Shown: positions 18,579-28,043, counted from the first letter of the stretch. The stretch: 64,000 nt of DNA from Sphingomonas endophytica (GCF_014199415.1 NZ_JACIJN010000012.1:1-64000), one strand, 5' to 3'. Notes: generated by a model not told the origin, from the sequence alone. Program-made: numbers and translations.

Positions 18579-18968
18579 TCATTCCAGCTCGAGAATGACC
18601 TGATCGACCGCCAGACTGTCGCCGGCCTGCGCCTGTACCGCGGCGACGGTGCCGGATTTCTCGGCGCGCAGGATGTTCTCCATCTTCATCGCCTCGACCA
18701 CCGCCAGCGCCTGCCCGGCCTCGACGCGGTCGCCCTCCGCCACGTCGAGCCGGACGAGCAGTCCCGGCATCGGTGCGATCAGGAACTTCGACAGGTCGGG
18801 CGGGACCTTCTCGATCAGATGCGCGGCGTAGGGCGCGACATGCGCGGGAAGGACGCGAACCTTATGGCGCGCGCCGCGCGCGGTGAGCGTGAAGCCGTCG
18901 CGCTGCTTGGTGATCGCGACGGTCAGCGGATCTTGGCCGTTCACCTGCACGGTGCGCGCGCCGGGGGG
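18579..18968 (-). pseudogene. Displaced 3' end of the acyl-CoA carboxylase alpha gene (biotin carrier domain)
   Basis: This part reads ARTVQVNGQDPLTVAITKQ onward into a complete biotin carboxyl carrier domain with the biotinyl-Lys motif VVEAMKMEN and ends QVILELE. It is in a different frame from the main carboxylase reading frame that ends at 18862. The switch lies in a run of six C on the minus strand (six G at 18963-18968): one C fewer would join the frames as TPGARTVQVNG. About 130 codons are affected. Either the assembly has one base too many or the gene is truly frameshifted; joined, the protein would be about 700 aa including the 31-residue repeat insert. Confidence 0.85.
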
Positions 18969-20682
18969 TGTAGGCGATCGTGGCGTCGAGCGGGGTGCCG
19001 TCGACCGTGATGCGGCCGTCGCGGATCGTGACGTGATGATCGTGGCCGTCGACGCGTGCCACCCAGTCGGCGGGCGCGGAAAGGACATGGCCGAGCTGCC
19101 CGTCGATCAGGCGCGCACGCGTCACCTGCGCGTGCGCCGCGACCGCACCGACCGCGGCGAGCGTCGTCTTGAGCGCAGCGCTTGCGGGCGCGCCGTGGAA
19201 GCCATCGGGATATTCTTCGGCGATGAAGCCGGTGGTGATCTCGCCCGAGCGGAAGCGCGGGTGCTGCATCAGCGCCGAGAGGAAGTGCAGGTTGGTCCCC
19301 GGCCCCTCGATCGTGAACGCATCGAGCGCGGCGACCTGCGCGTCGATCGCAGCTTCGCGGGTCGGCGCCCAGGTGACGAGCTTGGCGATCATCGGGTCGT
19401 AGAACATGCTGACCTCGCCGCCCTCGGCGACGCCGTCGTCGACGCGGATGCGAACCGCGTCCTCCCCGCCCCCGCCGTCATTCCCGCGAAGGCGGGAATC
19501 CAGACCCGCGGACGTGTCGGCCCCATCGGCGACATAGGTTCTGGATCCCCGCCTGCGCGGGGATGACGGGTCGTTGTCGGTGGTCGACGGCGGCGCGTAG
19601 CGGACCAGCCGGCCGATGCTCGGCAGGAAACCGCGATACGGGTCCTCGGCGTAGACGCGGTTCTCGATCGACCAGCCGTCGAGCCGCACGTCGTCCTGCC
19701 CGAACGACAGGCGCTCGCCCGCCGCGACGCGGATCATCTGCTCGACCAGATCGAGCCCGGTGATCTCCTCGGTTACCGGATGCTCGACCTGCAACCGGGC
19801 GTTCATTTCGAGAAAGTAGAAGCTCTCGCCGGTCGTGTCCGCGCCCGAGACGATCAGCTCGACCGTGCCCGCGCTGTAATAACCGACCGCGCGGGCGAGC
19901 GCGACCGCCTGCTCGCCCATCGCCTTGCGCATCGCGGGGGTGACGAACGGCGACGGTGCCTCCTCGACAACCTTCTGGTGACGGCGCTGGATCGAGCATT
20001 CGCGCTCGTTGAGATAGACGATATTGCCGTGCTGGTCGCCGAGCAGCTGGATCTCGATGTGGCGCGGGCTCTCGATGAACTTCTCGATGAACACGCGGTC
20101 GTCGCCGAACGACGCAAGTCCTTCGCGCTTGGTCGCTTCGAAGCCGTCGCGGACGTCCTGTTCGGACCACGCCAGCCGCATCCCCTTGCCGCCGCCGCCC
20201 GCGCTGGCCTTCATCATCACCGGGAAGCCGATCTCGGCGGCGATCCGCACCGCTTCGTCGGTGTCGGCGATCTCGCCGAGATAGCCGGGAACGACATTGA
20301 CCCCCGCCGCCTTCGCGAGCTTCTTCGATTCAATCTTGTCACCCATCGCGGCGATCGCCTTCGGCGGCGGGCCGACGAAGGCGATCCCCGCCTCGGCGCA
20401 GGCGCGCGCGAAGCTCTCGCGTTCGGAGAGAAAGCCGTAGCCGGGGTGGATACAGTCCGCGCCGGTCTCCTTCGCGGCGAGCAGGATCAGCTCGGCCTTG
20501 AGATAGCTGTCCGCCGCCGGCGCCGGCCCGAGCCGCACCGCCTCGTCCGCCATCAGCACGTGCGGGCTGCGCGCATCGGCGTCCGAATAGACCGCGACGG
20601 TGGCGATGCCCATCTTCTTGGCGGTGCGGAACACCCGACAGGCGATCTCGCCGCGGTTGGCGACCAGGATCTTCTTGAACAA
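18862..20682 (-). CDS. pccA: Propionyl/acetyl-CoA carboxylase alpha subunit (biotin carboxylase part), frameshifted, with repeat-derived insert
   Basis: 606 codons as read. Residues 1-450 are a biotin carboxylase: KILVANRGEIACRVFRTAKK, the ATP-grasp segment KASAGGGGKGMRLAW, and EMNARLQVEHPVTEEITGLD. Residues about 372-402 are a palindromic repeat (family C) translated in frame, between RYAPPSTTDND and EDAVRIRVDDG, a stretch that in homologues is a short surface loop. After residue about 571 the frame shifts and the true C-terminus (biotin carrier domain, 18579-18968) is lost; the last 35 residues are out-of-frame Arg-rich sequence. With pccB it would carboxylate propionyl-CoA. Last gene of the propionyl-CoA operon direction. 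Confidence 0.88.
   Translation of the reverse strand: MFKKILVANRGEIACRVFRTAKKMGIATVAVYSDADARSPHVLMADEAVRLGPAPAADSYLKAELILLAAKETGADCIHPGYGFLSERESFARACAEAGIAFVGPPPKAIAAMGDKIESKKLAKAAGVNVVPGYLGEIADTDEAVRIAAEIGFPVMMKASAGGGGKGMRLAWSEQDVRDGFEATKREGLASFGDDRVFIEKFIESPRHIEIQLLGDQHGNIVYLNERECSIQRRHQKVVEEAPSPFVTPAMRKAMGEQAVALARAVGYYSAGTVELIVSGADTTGESFYFLEMNARLQVEHPVTEEITGLDLVEQMIRVAAGERLSFGQDDVRLDGWSIENRVYAEDPYRGFLPSIGRLVRYAPPSTTDNDPSSPRRRGSRTYVADGADTSAGLDSRLRGNDGGGGEDAVRIRVDDGVAEGGEVSMFYDPMIAKLVTWAPTREAAIDAQVAALDAFTIEGPGTNLHFLSALMQHPRFRSGEITTGFIAEEYPDGFHGAPASAALKTTLAAVGAVAAHAQVTRARLIDGQLGHVLSAPADWVARVDGHDHHVTIRDGRITVDGTPLDATIAYTPRRAHRAGERPRSADRRDHQAARRLHAHRARRAP
19476..19568. repeat. Palindromic repeat, family C, inserted in a coding sequence
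   Basis: 93 bp, exactly 31 codons, starting CGTCATTCCCGCGAAGGCGG and ending CCTGCGCGGGGATGACG. It lies inside the carboxylase alpha gene with no stop in the used frame, adding a Ser/Arg/Gly-rich segment ([15 protein letters not shown] then LDSRLRGND). The same arms occur between genes at 111-205 and 22494-22587. Confidence 0.93.
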
Positions 20683-20705
20683 CGGCCTCTCCTGTTTTCG
20701 TTCTT

Positions 20706-20837
20706 CGTCGCCCCTGCGCAGGCAGGGGCCTATGTCTGTGTCGTCGTTCGGTGTCGGCTGACACAGGCACGTCGCTACTGTGTCAAACCGCTCGCCTCAT
20801 TCGACAGACATGGGCCCCTGCCTGCGCAGGGGCGACG
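20706..20837. repeat. Palindromic intergenic repeat, family D
   Basis: Starts CGTCGCCCCTGCGCAGGCAG then GGGCCTATGTCTGT, ends ACAGACATGGGCCCCTGCC plus TGCGCAGGGGCGACG. About 132 bp with a long loop. It lies just upstream of the carboxylase alpha start (20682), between it and the 70-aa membrane protein gene. Confidence 0.92.
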
Positions 20838-20905
20838 GTGGTTGTTGTCGGACGTCTTGAAGACCCGGATCAGCACGTCATTGAGCGAACGCCAAGTGAA
20901 TTTCA

Positions 20906-21118
20906 TCAGCGATTCCACCTTCTGAACAACAGAAGCGCGACCGCCCAGTAAGTCACAAAGCCGACGGCAAGCGTTATCGTGGTGGCATTTTTCTTTGATG
21001 CGACACATGCCACCACATCCATGCAGTCACCCATTGTAAAACCGATGAGAAAGAACCCGGTCACCAGCAGCACGGTCAACGACCATGCTACGAAGATAAC
21101 CAGGTGGGAGGCTTTCAC
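20906..21118 (-). CDS. Small two-segment membrane protein, function unknown
   Basis: 70 aa from GTG 21118, which overlaps the bioB stop by 4 nt (GTGA at 21118-21115). Residues about 5-28 ([21 protein letters not shown]) and 49-66 ([18 protein letters not shown]) are two membrane segments with a loop holding two Cys ([14 protein letters not shown]); it ends in RRWNR. The overlap and the clean hydrophobic pattern support a real gene, though I know no family. Longer open reading upstream in this frame is antisense to nothing useful and lies inside bioB. Its place between bioB and the carboxylase alpha gene is curious. Confidence 0.68.
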   Translation of the reverse strand: MKASHLVIFVAWSLTVLLVTGFFLIGFTMGDCMDVVACVASKKNATTITLAVGFVTYWAVALLLFRRWNR

Positions 21119-22131
21119 TCCGCCGCCTCGCACACCCGCATCGGCTCTGCCGCTTCCATCGGGCGGACGCCCAGCTTGGCGAACAGCGCCGCGTCGGCGC
21201 TGTCGCCGCGGTTGCCGGCGGTCAGCAATTTGTCGCCGGTGAAGATCGAGTTCGCGCCCGCCATAAAGCACAAGGCCTGCGTCGCCTCACCCATGCTCTC
21301 GCGCCCGGCCGACAGCCGCACCATGCTGAGCGGCATCGTGATCCGCGCGACAGCGACGGTGCGGACGAACTCGATGTCGTCGATCTTCGCGAGCGGGGTG
21401 TCGGCGAGCATGTCGCCGAGCACCGTGCCCTTGACCGGCACCAGCGCATTGACCGGCACGCTCTCCGGGTGGCGCGGCAGCGTGGCGAGCGCGTGGACGA
21501 AGCCGACGCGATCGGCGCGCGTCTCGCCCATCCCGACGATCCCGCCGCAGCAGACGTTGATCCCCGCCGAGCGGACGTTCTCGAGCGTGTCGAGCCGCTC
21601 GCCGAAGGTGCGCGTGGTGATGACGTCGCCGTAGCGCTCGGGCGAGGTGTCGATATTGTGGTTGTAATAGTCGAGCCCCGCTTCGCCGAGCCGCTGCGCC
21701 TGCGCGGTCGTCAGCATCCCCAGCGTCATGCAGGTTTCCATCCCCATGCCGCGCACGCCCTCGATCATCTGGATGATCGCGTCCATGTCGCGGTCCTTGG
21801 GGTTGCGCCACGCCGCGCCCATGCAGAAGCGCTGCGAGCCGCCATCCTTCGCCTCGGCGGCGCGCTGGAGCACGGCCTGTACGTCCATCAGCTTGGTCGC
21901 CTTGACCCCGCTCTCCGCCGCGACCGACTGCGAGCAATAGCCGCAATCCTCGGGGCAGCCGCCGGTCTTGATCGACAGCAAGGTGCAGAGCTGCACTTCG
22001 GAGGGCGCGTGATGCATGCGGTGGACGGTCTGCGCGCGGTACATCAATTCGTCGAACGGCAGGTCGAACAGGTCGGCGATCTCCTCGCGCGTCCAGTCGT
22101 TGCGGGTCGTCGTCTCGGTCAGCGTTGCCAC
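21115..22131 (-). CDS. bioB: Biotin synthase
   Basis: 338 aa from GTG 22131 (E. coli BioB is 346 aa); AAGGA lies 6-7 bases upstream, and no ATG is available nearby. The radical-SAM motif [13 protein letters not shown] gives the CxxxCxxC 4Fe-4S ligands, and later conserved blocks ([41 protein letters not shown]) include the 2Fe-2S site residues. It inserts sulfur into dethiobiotin. No other bio genes are here; instead it sits between methylmalonyl-CoA mutase and the biotin-dependent carboxylase alpha gene, which fits supply of biotin to that enzyme. Overlaps the DUF1311-like gene by 13 nt. Confidence 0.96.
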   Translation of the reverse strand: MATLTETTTRNDWTREEIADLFDLPFDELMYRAQTVHRMHHAPSEVQLCTLLSIKTGGCPEDCGYCSQSVAAESGVKATKLMDVQAVLQRAAEAKDGGSQRFCMGAAWRNPKDRDMDAIIQMIEGVRGMGMETCMTLGMLTTAQAQRLGEAGLDYYNHNIDTSPERYGDVITTRTFGERLDTLENVRSAGINVCCGGIVGMGETRADRVGFVHALATLPRHPESVPVNALVPVKGTVLGDMLADTPLAKIDDIEFVRTVAVARITMPLSMVRLSAGRESMGEATQALCFMAGANSIFTGDKLLTAGNRGDSADAALFAKLGVRPMEAAEPMRVCEAAE

Positions 22132-22499
22132 ATCAGGTCCTTCAATTGCGTGGTGCGCTCCTTGGTCAGGCGCGCCAGACACTGCAAGCGCGCCATCGGC
22201 TGGAGCGAGCCGCCGGCGAACTCGCCGCCTTCGATCGTGCACTGTTTGTCGCGGAACGTCAGCCACGCGCGCTGACTGGCGAGTGTGGCGGCGGCATAGC
22301 CGAAGCCGTCGCGTGCGGTGGCGTCGCGGCGCTTCATCGCGGCATAGGTGCGCGGCCATTGCGCGTTCATCGCCGCGTCGGCCGTCTTGTAACTGGCGGC
22401 GGCCTGCGCGTTCATGTCGGCCTGCGTCTGGGCGGTGGCGGAGGTGGTCGTCGCCGCGAGCAAGGCGAGGATGGTCGCTACCCCCGCCCGCTTCGTCAT
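22119..22499 (-). CDS. Secreted DUF1311 (LprI-like) protein
   Basis: 126 aa. Signal peptide [23 protein letters not shown] with cleavage after ATA or AQ. The mature part has the DUF1311 pattern: [39 protein letters not shown], and [18 protein letters not shown], with two Cys that likely form a disulfide. LprI of this family inhibits lysozyme; role here unproven. The start codon ATG 22499 lies within the end of a family C palindrome (the AATGACG terminus supplies it). Overlaps bioB by 13 nt at the 3' end. Confidence 0.85.
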   Translation of the reverse strand: MTKRAGVATILALLAATTTSATAQTQADMNAQAAASYKTADAAMNAQWPRTYAAMKRRDATARDGFGYAAATLASQRAWLTFRDKQCTIEGGEFAGGSLQPMARLQCLARLTKERTTQLKDLMWQR

Positions 22500-22587
22500 T
22501 CCCGCGCAGGCGGAAAGCCATCGTTCCGCACATGCTGCCGCCGATGTGTATGCGGCACCATAGATCCCCGCCTGCGCGGGGATGACG
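22494..22587. repeat. Palindromic repeat, family C, overlapping a start codon
   Basis: Starts CGTCATTCCCGCGCAGGCGG and ends CCCGCCTGCGCGGGGATGACG. The left end covers the ATG of the DUF1311-like gene on the minus strand. The reading frame is open through the whole repeat, but the signal peptide makes the inner ATG the likely start. Confidence 0.9.
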
Positions 22588-22627
22588 GAGTGTGTGGCGC
22601 GCGTGTTACGTACGACGTGCAGAACCA

Positions 22628-24820
22628 TCATGCCGCTTCTCCTTGCGGGGGCATGTTGTGGCCGAGCAGCCGCAACACCTCCTCCGCCGCCGTGATCAGA
22701 TTGGTGCCCGGTCCGAAGATCGCCTGCACGCCCGCGTCGAACAGCGCCTGATAATCCTGCGCGGGGATCACCCCGCCCGCGATTACCTTGATGTCCGCCC
22801 GCCCCGCGTCGCGCAGATGGCCGATCAGCTCGGGGATCAGCGTCTTGTGCCCCGCCGCGAGGCTCGACGCGCCGACGATGTCGACGTCCTTGGCCAGCGC
22901 CAGCACCGCCGCCTCCTCCGGCGTCTGGAATAGCGGGCCGGGGACGATCTCGAAGCCGAGGTCGCCGAACATGCTGCTGACCAGATTGGCGCCGCGGTCG
23001 TGACCGTCCTGCCCCATTTTCGCGACCAGCATCCGCGGTTTGCGACCGAGCCGGCGCTCGGTAGCGGCGACGCCGTCCTCCAGCCGCACCCACCGCGCAT
23101 CGTCGGCATAGGCACCGCCATAGACGCCCTTCACCGGCGTCGGCTGCGTGCCGTAGCGGCCGAAGACATCCTCCATCGCCGAGGAAATCTCGCCGAGCGT
23201 GGCGCGGGCGCGGGCGCACTCGACCGCAAGCGCGAGCAGGTTCGCGTCGCCGCGCGCGCCATCGCGCAGCGCGTCGAGCGCCGCGCGCGCCGCCGCCTCG
23301 TCGCGCGCCGCCTTCACCTGCCGGATGCGGCGGACCTGTGCGTCGCGGACGGCATGATTGTCGATCGCGAGGATCTCGACCGGATCCTCATTGTCCTTAC
23401 GGTATTTGTTGACCCCGACGATCACGTCCTCGCCGCGGTCGACGCGTGCGGCGCGGGCGGCGCTCGCTTCCTCGATCATCGCCTTGGGCCAGCCCGCCGC
23501 GACCGCCTTGGCCATCCCGCCCTCGCGCTCGACGCGCTCGATGATCGCCCAGGCGTCGTCGACCAGCCGCTTGGTCAGCGCCTCGACATAATAGCTGCCG
23601 CCGAGCGGATCGACGACGTTGGTCATCCCGGTCTCTTCCTGAATCACCAATTGCGTGTTGCGCGCGATCCGCGCCGAGAAGTCGGTCGGCAGCGCGATCG
23701 CCTCGTCGAGCGCGTTGGTGTGGAGCGACTGCGTGCCGCCGAGCATCGCTGCCATCGCCTCGATCGTCGTGCGCATGACGTTGTTATACGGGTCCTGCTC
23801 GGTCAGCGAGACGCCGCTGGTCTGGCAGTGGGTGCGCAGCATCTTGCTGCGTTCGTCCTTCGCGCCGAGTTGCGTCATGACGCGGTGCCACAGCACGCGC
23901 GCGGCGCGCAGCTTGGCAATCTCCATGAAGAAGTTCATGCCGATCGCGAAGAAGAAGCTCAGGCGTCCGGCGAATTTGTCGATGTCGAGCCCGGACGCAA
24001 CGCCGTATTTCACATATTCCATGCCGTCGGCGATGGTGAAGGCCAGCTCCTGCACCTGCGTCGCCCCGGCCTCCTGCATGTGATAGCCGGAGATCGAGAT
24101 GCTGTTGAACTTCGGCATCTCCGCCGAGGTATAGGCGAAGATGTCGGAGATGATCCGCATCGACGGTTCGGGCGGGTAGATATAGGTGTTGCGGACCATG
24201 AACTCCTTGAGGATGTCGTTCTGGATGGTCCCGTCGAGGAGCTTGCGATCGACGCCCTGTTCCTCGCCGGCGACGATGAAGAAGGCGAGGATCGGGATCA
24301 CCGCGCCGTTCATCGTCATGCTGACCGACATCTGATCGAGCGGGATGCCGTCGAACAGGATCTTCATGTCCTCGACGGTGTCGATCGCTACCCCGGCCTT
24401 GCCGACATCGCCGGTGACGCGCGGATGATCGCTGTCGTAGCCGCGATGCGTCGCGAGATCGAACGCGACCGACAGCCCCTCCTGCCCCGCCTTGAGGTTG
24501 CGGTGGTAGAAAGCGTTCGATTCCTCGGCGGTCGAGAAGCCGGCATATTGGCGGATCGTCCACGGGCGGCCCGCATACATCGACGCGCGCACCCCGCGCG
24601 CGAACGGCGCGAACCCGGGCAGGCCGGGGTCCCAGCCCTCCACATCGGCGGGTGTGTAGAGCGGCTTGACGTCGATCCCCTCGGGGGTGTGCCACGTCAG
24701 GTCGCGGCCCTTCACCTCCTTCGCGGCGGCGGCGGCCCAGCTTTCGGTGCCGGTGGGCGCGGGCGTGCCGATCGACGCCGCCGCGCCGCTGTCTTCGCCG
24801 AGGTTGCGCTCTTCGGTCAT
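22628..24820 (-). CDS. scpA: Methylmalonyl-CoA mutase
   Basis: 730 aa. The N-terminal TIM barrel (residues about 60-560) has [22 protein letters not shown] and [19 protein letters not shown]; the C-terminal B12 domain carries the DxHxxG base-off motif in [13 protein letters not shown] (about residues 600-607) and [10 protein letters not shown]. It isomerises methylmalonyl-CoA to succinyl-CoA with adenosylcobalamin. Single-chain type, full length. Follows the enoyl-CoA hydratase gene by 2 nt. No MeaB-type GTPase chaperone gene is in this window. Confidence 0.97.
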   Translation of the reverse strand: MTEERNLGEDSGAAASIGTPAPTGTESWAAAAAKEVKGRDLTWHTPEGIDVKPLYTPADVEGWDPGLPGFAPFARGVRASMYAGRPWTIRQYAGFSTAEESNAFYHRNLKAGQEGLSVAFDLATHRGYDSDHPRVTGDVGKAGVAIDTVEDMKILFDGIPLDQMSVSMTMNGAVIPILAFFIVAGEEQGVDRKLLDGTIQNDILKEFMVRNTYIYPPEPSMRIISDIFAYTSAEMPKFNSISISGYHMQEAGATQVQELAFTIADGMEYVKYGVASGLDIDKFAGRLSFFFAIGMNFFMEIAKLRAARVLWHRVMTQLGAKDERSKMLRTHCQTSGVSLTEQDPYNNVMRTTIEAMAAMLGGTQSLHTNALDEAIALPTDFSARIARNTQLVIQEETGMTNVVDPLGGSYYVEALTKRLVDDAWAIIERVEREGGMAKAVAAGWPKAMIEEASAARAARVDRGEDVIVGVNKYRKDNEDPVEILAIDNHAVRDAQVRRIRQVKAARDEAAARAALDALRDGARGDANLLALAVECARARATLGEISSAMEDVFGRYGTQPTPVKGVYGGAYADDARWVRLEDGVAATERRLGRKPRMLVAKMGQDGHDRGANLVSSMFGDLGFEIVPGPLFQTPEEAAVLALAKDVDIVGASSLAAGHKTLIPELIGHLRDAGRADIKVIAGGVIPAQDYQALFDAGVQAIFGPGTNLITAAEEVLRLLGHNMPPQGEAA

Positions 24821-24822
24821 CC

Positions 24823-25605
24823 TCAGCGGCCCTCGAACACCGGCTTGCGCTTCTCGCCGAAGGCGCGGACTGCTTCGGCGAAGTCGCGGGTATGGCCGGC
24901 ACGGGTCTGGTTCTCGCGTTCGACCGCCAGCGACTGGTCGAGGTCGAGCGACAAAGCGGCGGCGACCTGCTTGCGGATCATCCCGATCGCGACCGATGGC
25001 CCGGCGGCGAGCTTCGCGGCGAGCTGCTGCGTTTGCCCGAGCACCTGCTCATCGTCGACGACGCGCGTCACCAGCCCGGCGGCGAGCGCTTCCTCGGCCG
25101 ACACGCGCTCACCGAGCAGCGCCATCTCCAGCGCCTTGGTGCGCCCCGCCGCCTTGGCGACCAGCCACGTCGCGCCGGCATCGGGGACCAGCCCGATGTT
25201 GACGAACGCGAGCAGCACATAGGCCGAGCGCGCCATCACGCTGATATCGCCAAGCAACGCCAGCCCGAGCCCCGCGCCGACCGCCGGGCCGTTGATCGCG
25301 GTGAGGAACGGCACGTCGAGCGCGGCGACCTTGCGGACGAACGGGTTGTAGCTGGTGTCGAGCGACTCGCCGAGATCGCGCGGCATCGGCGCGCTGCCGT
25401 CGCCGACGAGGTCCGCGCCCGAGCAGAACGCGCCACCGGTGCCGGTCAGCACGATCGCGCGCGCGCCTTGCTCCAGCGCGGCGTCGATCGCAGCGGTCAG
25501 CTCGGCGAAGACGCGCGGGGTGAGCGCATTCATCCGCGCCGGCCGGTCGATCGCGAGCGTCGCGACGCGGTCGGTGAGGTCGAAGGTGATCGTCTCGTAC
25601 GTCAA
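24823..25605 (-). CDS. Enoyl-CoA hydratase/isomerase (PaaG-like)
   Basis: 260 aa. Crotonase fold: [19 protein letters not shown], the CoA oxyanion segment [10 protein letters not shown] and [21 protein letters not shown], then [20 protein letters not shown]. The Asp in LVPDAGATW fits the PaaG/isomerase side of the family. The start is TTG 25605: a perfect AGGAGG lies 7 bases upstream and TTGA overlaps the epimerase stop; no ATG occurs until residue 25. Within the propionyl-CoA operon it could feed odd-chain or branched acyl-CoA breakdown into propionyl-CoA. Confidence 0.92.
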   Translation of the reverse strand: MTYETITFDLTDRVATLAIDRPARMNALTPRVFAELTAAIDAALEQGARAIVLTGTGGAFCSGADLVGDGSAPMPRDLGESLDTSYNPFVRKVAALDVPFLTAINGPAVGAGLGLALLGDISVMARSAYVLLAFVNIGLVPDAGATWLVAKAAGRTKALEMALLGERVSAEEALAAGLVTRVVDDEQVLGQTQQLAAKLAAGPSVAIGMIRKQVAAALSLDLDQSLAVERENQTRAGHTRDFAEAVRAFGEKRKPVFEGR

Positions 25606-26021
25606 TGCGCGCCCTCCTGCGGCGTTTCCATCAGTTCGACCAGCACCCCGCCCATGTCGCGCGGATGGACGAAGACGATCGGCGTGCCATGCGCACCGAT
25701 CCGCGGTTCGCCGAGGATCGTCGCACCCTTGGCCCTGAGATCGGCGACCGCGGCATGGATGTCGGGCACCTCGAAACAGACGTGGTGCTGGCCGCCGGCC
25801 GGGTTCTTCTTGAGGAAGCCCGCGATCGGGGAAGTGTCGTCATAGGGTTCGATCAGCTCGATCTGCGTGTTGGGCGCGTCGATGAAGCACACCTTCACGC
25901 CCTGCGCGGGCAGGTCGAACGGTTCGCCGATCGCGTCTGCGCCGAGCAGCGTGCGATAGGTCTCGACCGCGCGGGCGATCGACGGCGTGGCGATGCCGAC
26001 GTGGTTGAGGCGGCCTAACAT
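25602..26021 (-). CDS. mce: Methylmalonyl-CoA epimerase
   Basis: 139 aa from ATG 26021. Vicinal-oxygen-chelate fold with metal ligands in LGRLNHVGIATPS (His7), GGQHHVCFEVPD and GVLVELMETP. Length matches known epimerases. It interconverts the S and R forms of methylmalonyl-CoA between the carboxylase and the mutase. Four-nt overlap with the enoyl-CoA hydratase gene. The open frame upstream runs into a family A repeat (residues LRYARNDG would be repeat-derived) and is not used. Confidence 0.94.
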   Translation of the reverse strand: MLGRLNHVGIATPSIARAVETYRTLLGADAIGEPFDLPAQGVKVCFIDAPNTQIELIEPYDDTSPIAGFLKKNPAGGQHHVCFEVPDIHAAVADLRAKGATILGEPRIGAHGTPIVFVHPRDMGGVLVELMETPQEGAH

Positions 26022-26035
26022 CACCGCGACTCTCC

Positions 26036-26111
26036 CGTCATTGCGAGCGTAGCGAAGCAATCCAGGGCAGCGCGCGGAACACTGGATTGCTTCGCTGCGC
26101 CCGCAATGACG
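26036..26111. repeat. Palindromic intergenic repeat, family A
   Basis: Starts CGTCATTGCGAGCGTAGC and ends GCGCCCGCAATGACG. It lies directly upstream of the epimerase start, between it and the GIY-YIG gene, so it is inside the presumed pcc operon. Confidence 0.92.
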
Positions 26112-26132
26112 ATCGGAGCGTGTGTCATGTCG

Positions 26133-26426
26133 TTATCCATGGGCAATTTGCTCGTAGAGGTCGTGCCAGTGAGGGTTCATCGCTTCGATCAACGCGATCT
26201 TCCTGGCGCGCGATCCGCTTTTGATTTGCTTCTCGCGGGTGATCGCGACGTCCATCGTGTCGGCGATCTCGAACCAGACCAGCAGCTTGCAGCCATATTG
26301 CTTCGTAAAGCCTGCGACGACACCTTCACGATGCTGCCAGACACGCTGCGCCAGGTTCGACGTTACGCCGGCATAAAGCGTTCCATTACGGCAGCTAGCC
26401 ATGATGTAGACTGAAGGCTGCTTCAC
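26133..26426 (-). CDS. GIY-YIG nuclease-domain protein
   Basis: 97 aa from GTG 26426. The GIY-YIG core is visible: VYIMASCRNGTLYAGVTSNLAQRVWQHREG (the YIM and YAG elements plus the catalytic Arg in QRVWQH), then ITREKQIKSGSRARKIALIE with the Glu/Lys of the family. This is the short stand-alone class (UPF0213-like) common in alphaproteobacteria, often scattered between operons; function unknown, nuclease activity rarely shown. It is flanked on both sides by family A repeats (26036-26111, 26437-26512), making a repeat-gene-repeat cassette inside the propionyl-CoA locus. Confidence 0.88.
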   Translation of the reverse strand: MKQPSVYIMASCRNGTLYAGVTSNLAQRVWQHREGVVAGFTKQYGCKLLVWFEIADTMDVAITREKQIKSGSRARKIALIEAMNPHWHDLYEQIAHG

Positions 26427-26436
26427 GCCACCGCCT

Positions 26437-26512
26437 CGTCATTGCGAGCGCAGCGACGCAATCCAGTGTTCCGCGCGACGCCCTGGATTGCTTCGCTCCG
26501 CTCGCAATGACG
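26437..26512. repeat. Palindromic intergenic repeat, family A
   Basis: Starts CGTCATTGCGAGCGCAGC and ends CTCCGCTCGCAATGACG. It begins 4 bp after the end of the carboxylase beta gene in transcript direction and ends 10 bp before the GTG of the GIY-YIG gene. Confidence 0.92.
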
Positions 26513-26516
26513 GATC

Positions 26517-28043
26517 TTACAGCGGAATATTGTCATGCTTCTTCCACAGGTTCTCCAGCGTCTTGTTCCGCAGCTTGCGCAGGCCGAGCGCGATGCGGCG
26601 GCGGGTGGAATGGGGCTGGATCACTTCGTCGATGAAGCCCTTGCTCGCCGCGACGAAGGGGTTGGCGAAGCGCGCCTCATATTCCGCCGTCCGCTCGGCG
26701 ATCTCCTCGGGAGTGCGGCCGCGGAAGATGATCTCGACCGCGCCCTTCGCGCCCATCACCGCGATCTCGGCGGTCGGCCATGCATAGTTCAGATCGCCGC
26801 GTAAGTGCTTGGAGGCCATCACGTCATACGCGCCGCCATAGGCCTTGCGGGTGATGACGGTGATCTTGGGCACGGTCGCTTCGGCATAGGCGAACAGCAG
26901 CTTCGCGCCGTGCTTGATGATGCCGTTATGCTCCTGCGCGGTGCCGGGCAGGAAGCCGGGAACATCCACGAAGGTGACGATCGGGATCTCGAACGCGTCG
27001 CAGAAGCGCACGAAGCGCGCCGCCTTGCGACTGGAGTTGATGTCGAGCACGCCGGCCAGCACCATCGGCTGGTTGGCGACGAAACCGACGGTCCGCCCTT
27101 CGATCCGCCCGAAGCCGCAGATGATGTTCGCGCCGTGCGCGGGCTGGATCTCGAAGAAGTCGCCCTCGTCGACCACCTTCGCGAGCAGCTCGTGCATGTC
27201 GTAGGGCTGGTTGGCGTTGGCGGGGATCAACGTGTCGAGACCCGCTTCGGCGCGGTCCCACGGATCGTCGGTCGGGCGCTCGGGCACGCCCTCCCGGTTC
27301 GAGGACGGCAGGAAGTCGATGAAGTCGCGCGCCGCCAGCAGCGCCTCGATATCGTTGTCGAACGCGACATCGGCGACGCTGGTCTTCGTGGTGTGCGTCA
27401 CCGCGCCGCCCAGCGCCTCCTGCGTCACCACCTCGTTGGTGACGGTCTTCACCACGTCGGGGCCGGTGACGAACATGTAGCTCGAATCCTTCACCATGAA
27501 GATGAAGTCGGTCATCGCCGGCGAATAGACCGCGCCGCCCGCGCACGGCCCCATGATGAGGCTGAGCTGCGGGACGACGCCGCTGGCGAGCACGTTGCGC
27601 TGGAACACCTCGGCATAGCCGCCGAGCGACGCGACGCCCTCCTGAATGCGCGCGCCGCCCGAATCGTTGAGCCCGATCACCGGCGCGCCGACCTTGAGCG
27701 CCATGTCCATGATCTTGCAGATCTTCTGCGCGTGGCGTTCGGAGAGCGAGCCGCCGAAGACGGTGAAGTCCTGCGAGAAGACGAACACTAGCCGGCCGTT
27801 GATCGTCCCCGATCCGGTGACGACGCCGTCGCCGGGGACAATCTGGTCCTGCATCCCGAAATCGGTGCAATTGTGCTCGACGAACATGTCGAGCTCCTCG
27901 AAGCTGCCTTCGTCGAGCAGCACGTCGAGCCGTTCGCGCGCGGTCAGCTTGCCCTTGGCGTGCTGCGCATCGACCCGCTTCTGCCCGCCGCCGGCGCGGG
28001 CGGCGGCACGGCGGTTCTCGAGTTCGGCGATCGTCGCTGACAT
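26517..28043 (-). CDS. pccB: Propionyl-CoA carboxylase beta subunit
   Basis: 508 aa (usual about 510) from ATG 28043. Carboxyltransferase domains: N-terminal half with [33 protein letters not shown] and [13 protein letters not shown]-terminal half with [20 protein letters not shown] and [15 protein letters not shown]. It moves CO2 from biotin to propionyl-CoA with the alpha subunit encoded at 18579-20682. Beta and alpha lie at opposite ends of the same-direction cluster. The divergent gene is a PccR-like regulator, which supports propionyl-CoA as the substrate. Confidence 0.96.
   Translation of the reverse strand: MSATIAELENRRAAARAGGGQKRVDAQHAKGKLTARERLDVLLDEGSFEELDMFVEHNCTDFGMQDQIVPGDGVVTGSGTINGRLVFVFSQDFTVFGGSLSERHAQKICKIMDMALKVGAPVIGLNDSGGARIQEGVASLGGYAEVFQRNVLASGVVPQLSLIMGPCAGGAVYSPAMTDFIFMVKDSSYMFVTGPDVVKTVTNEVVTQEALGGAVTHTTKTSVADVAFDNDIEALLAARDFIDFLPSSNREGVPERPTDDPWDRAEAGLDTLIPANANQPYDMHELLAKVVDEGDFFEIQPAHGANIICGFGRIEGRTVGFVANQPMVLAGVLDINSSRKAARFVRFCDAFEIPIVTFVDVPGFLPGTAQEHNGIIKHGAKLLFAYAEATVPKITVITRKAYGGAYDVMASKHLRGDLNYAWPTAEIAVMGAKGAVEIIFRGRTPEEIAERTAEYEARFANPFVAASKGFIDEVIQPHSTRRRIALGLRKLRNKTLENLWKKHDNIPL

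Noticed and set aside
20339-20770. A minus-strand frame starting upstream of the carboxylase alpha gene
   Set aside because: It begins in the family D repeat and then runs out of frame with the carboxylase; only the overlapping frame encodes KILVANRGEIACRV.
25602-26060. Longer start for the methylmalonyl-CoA epimerase (adding 13 residues)
   Set aside because: The extra residues come from the family A repeat arm; the inner ATG at 26021 gives the normal N-terminus GRLNHVGIATPS.
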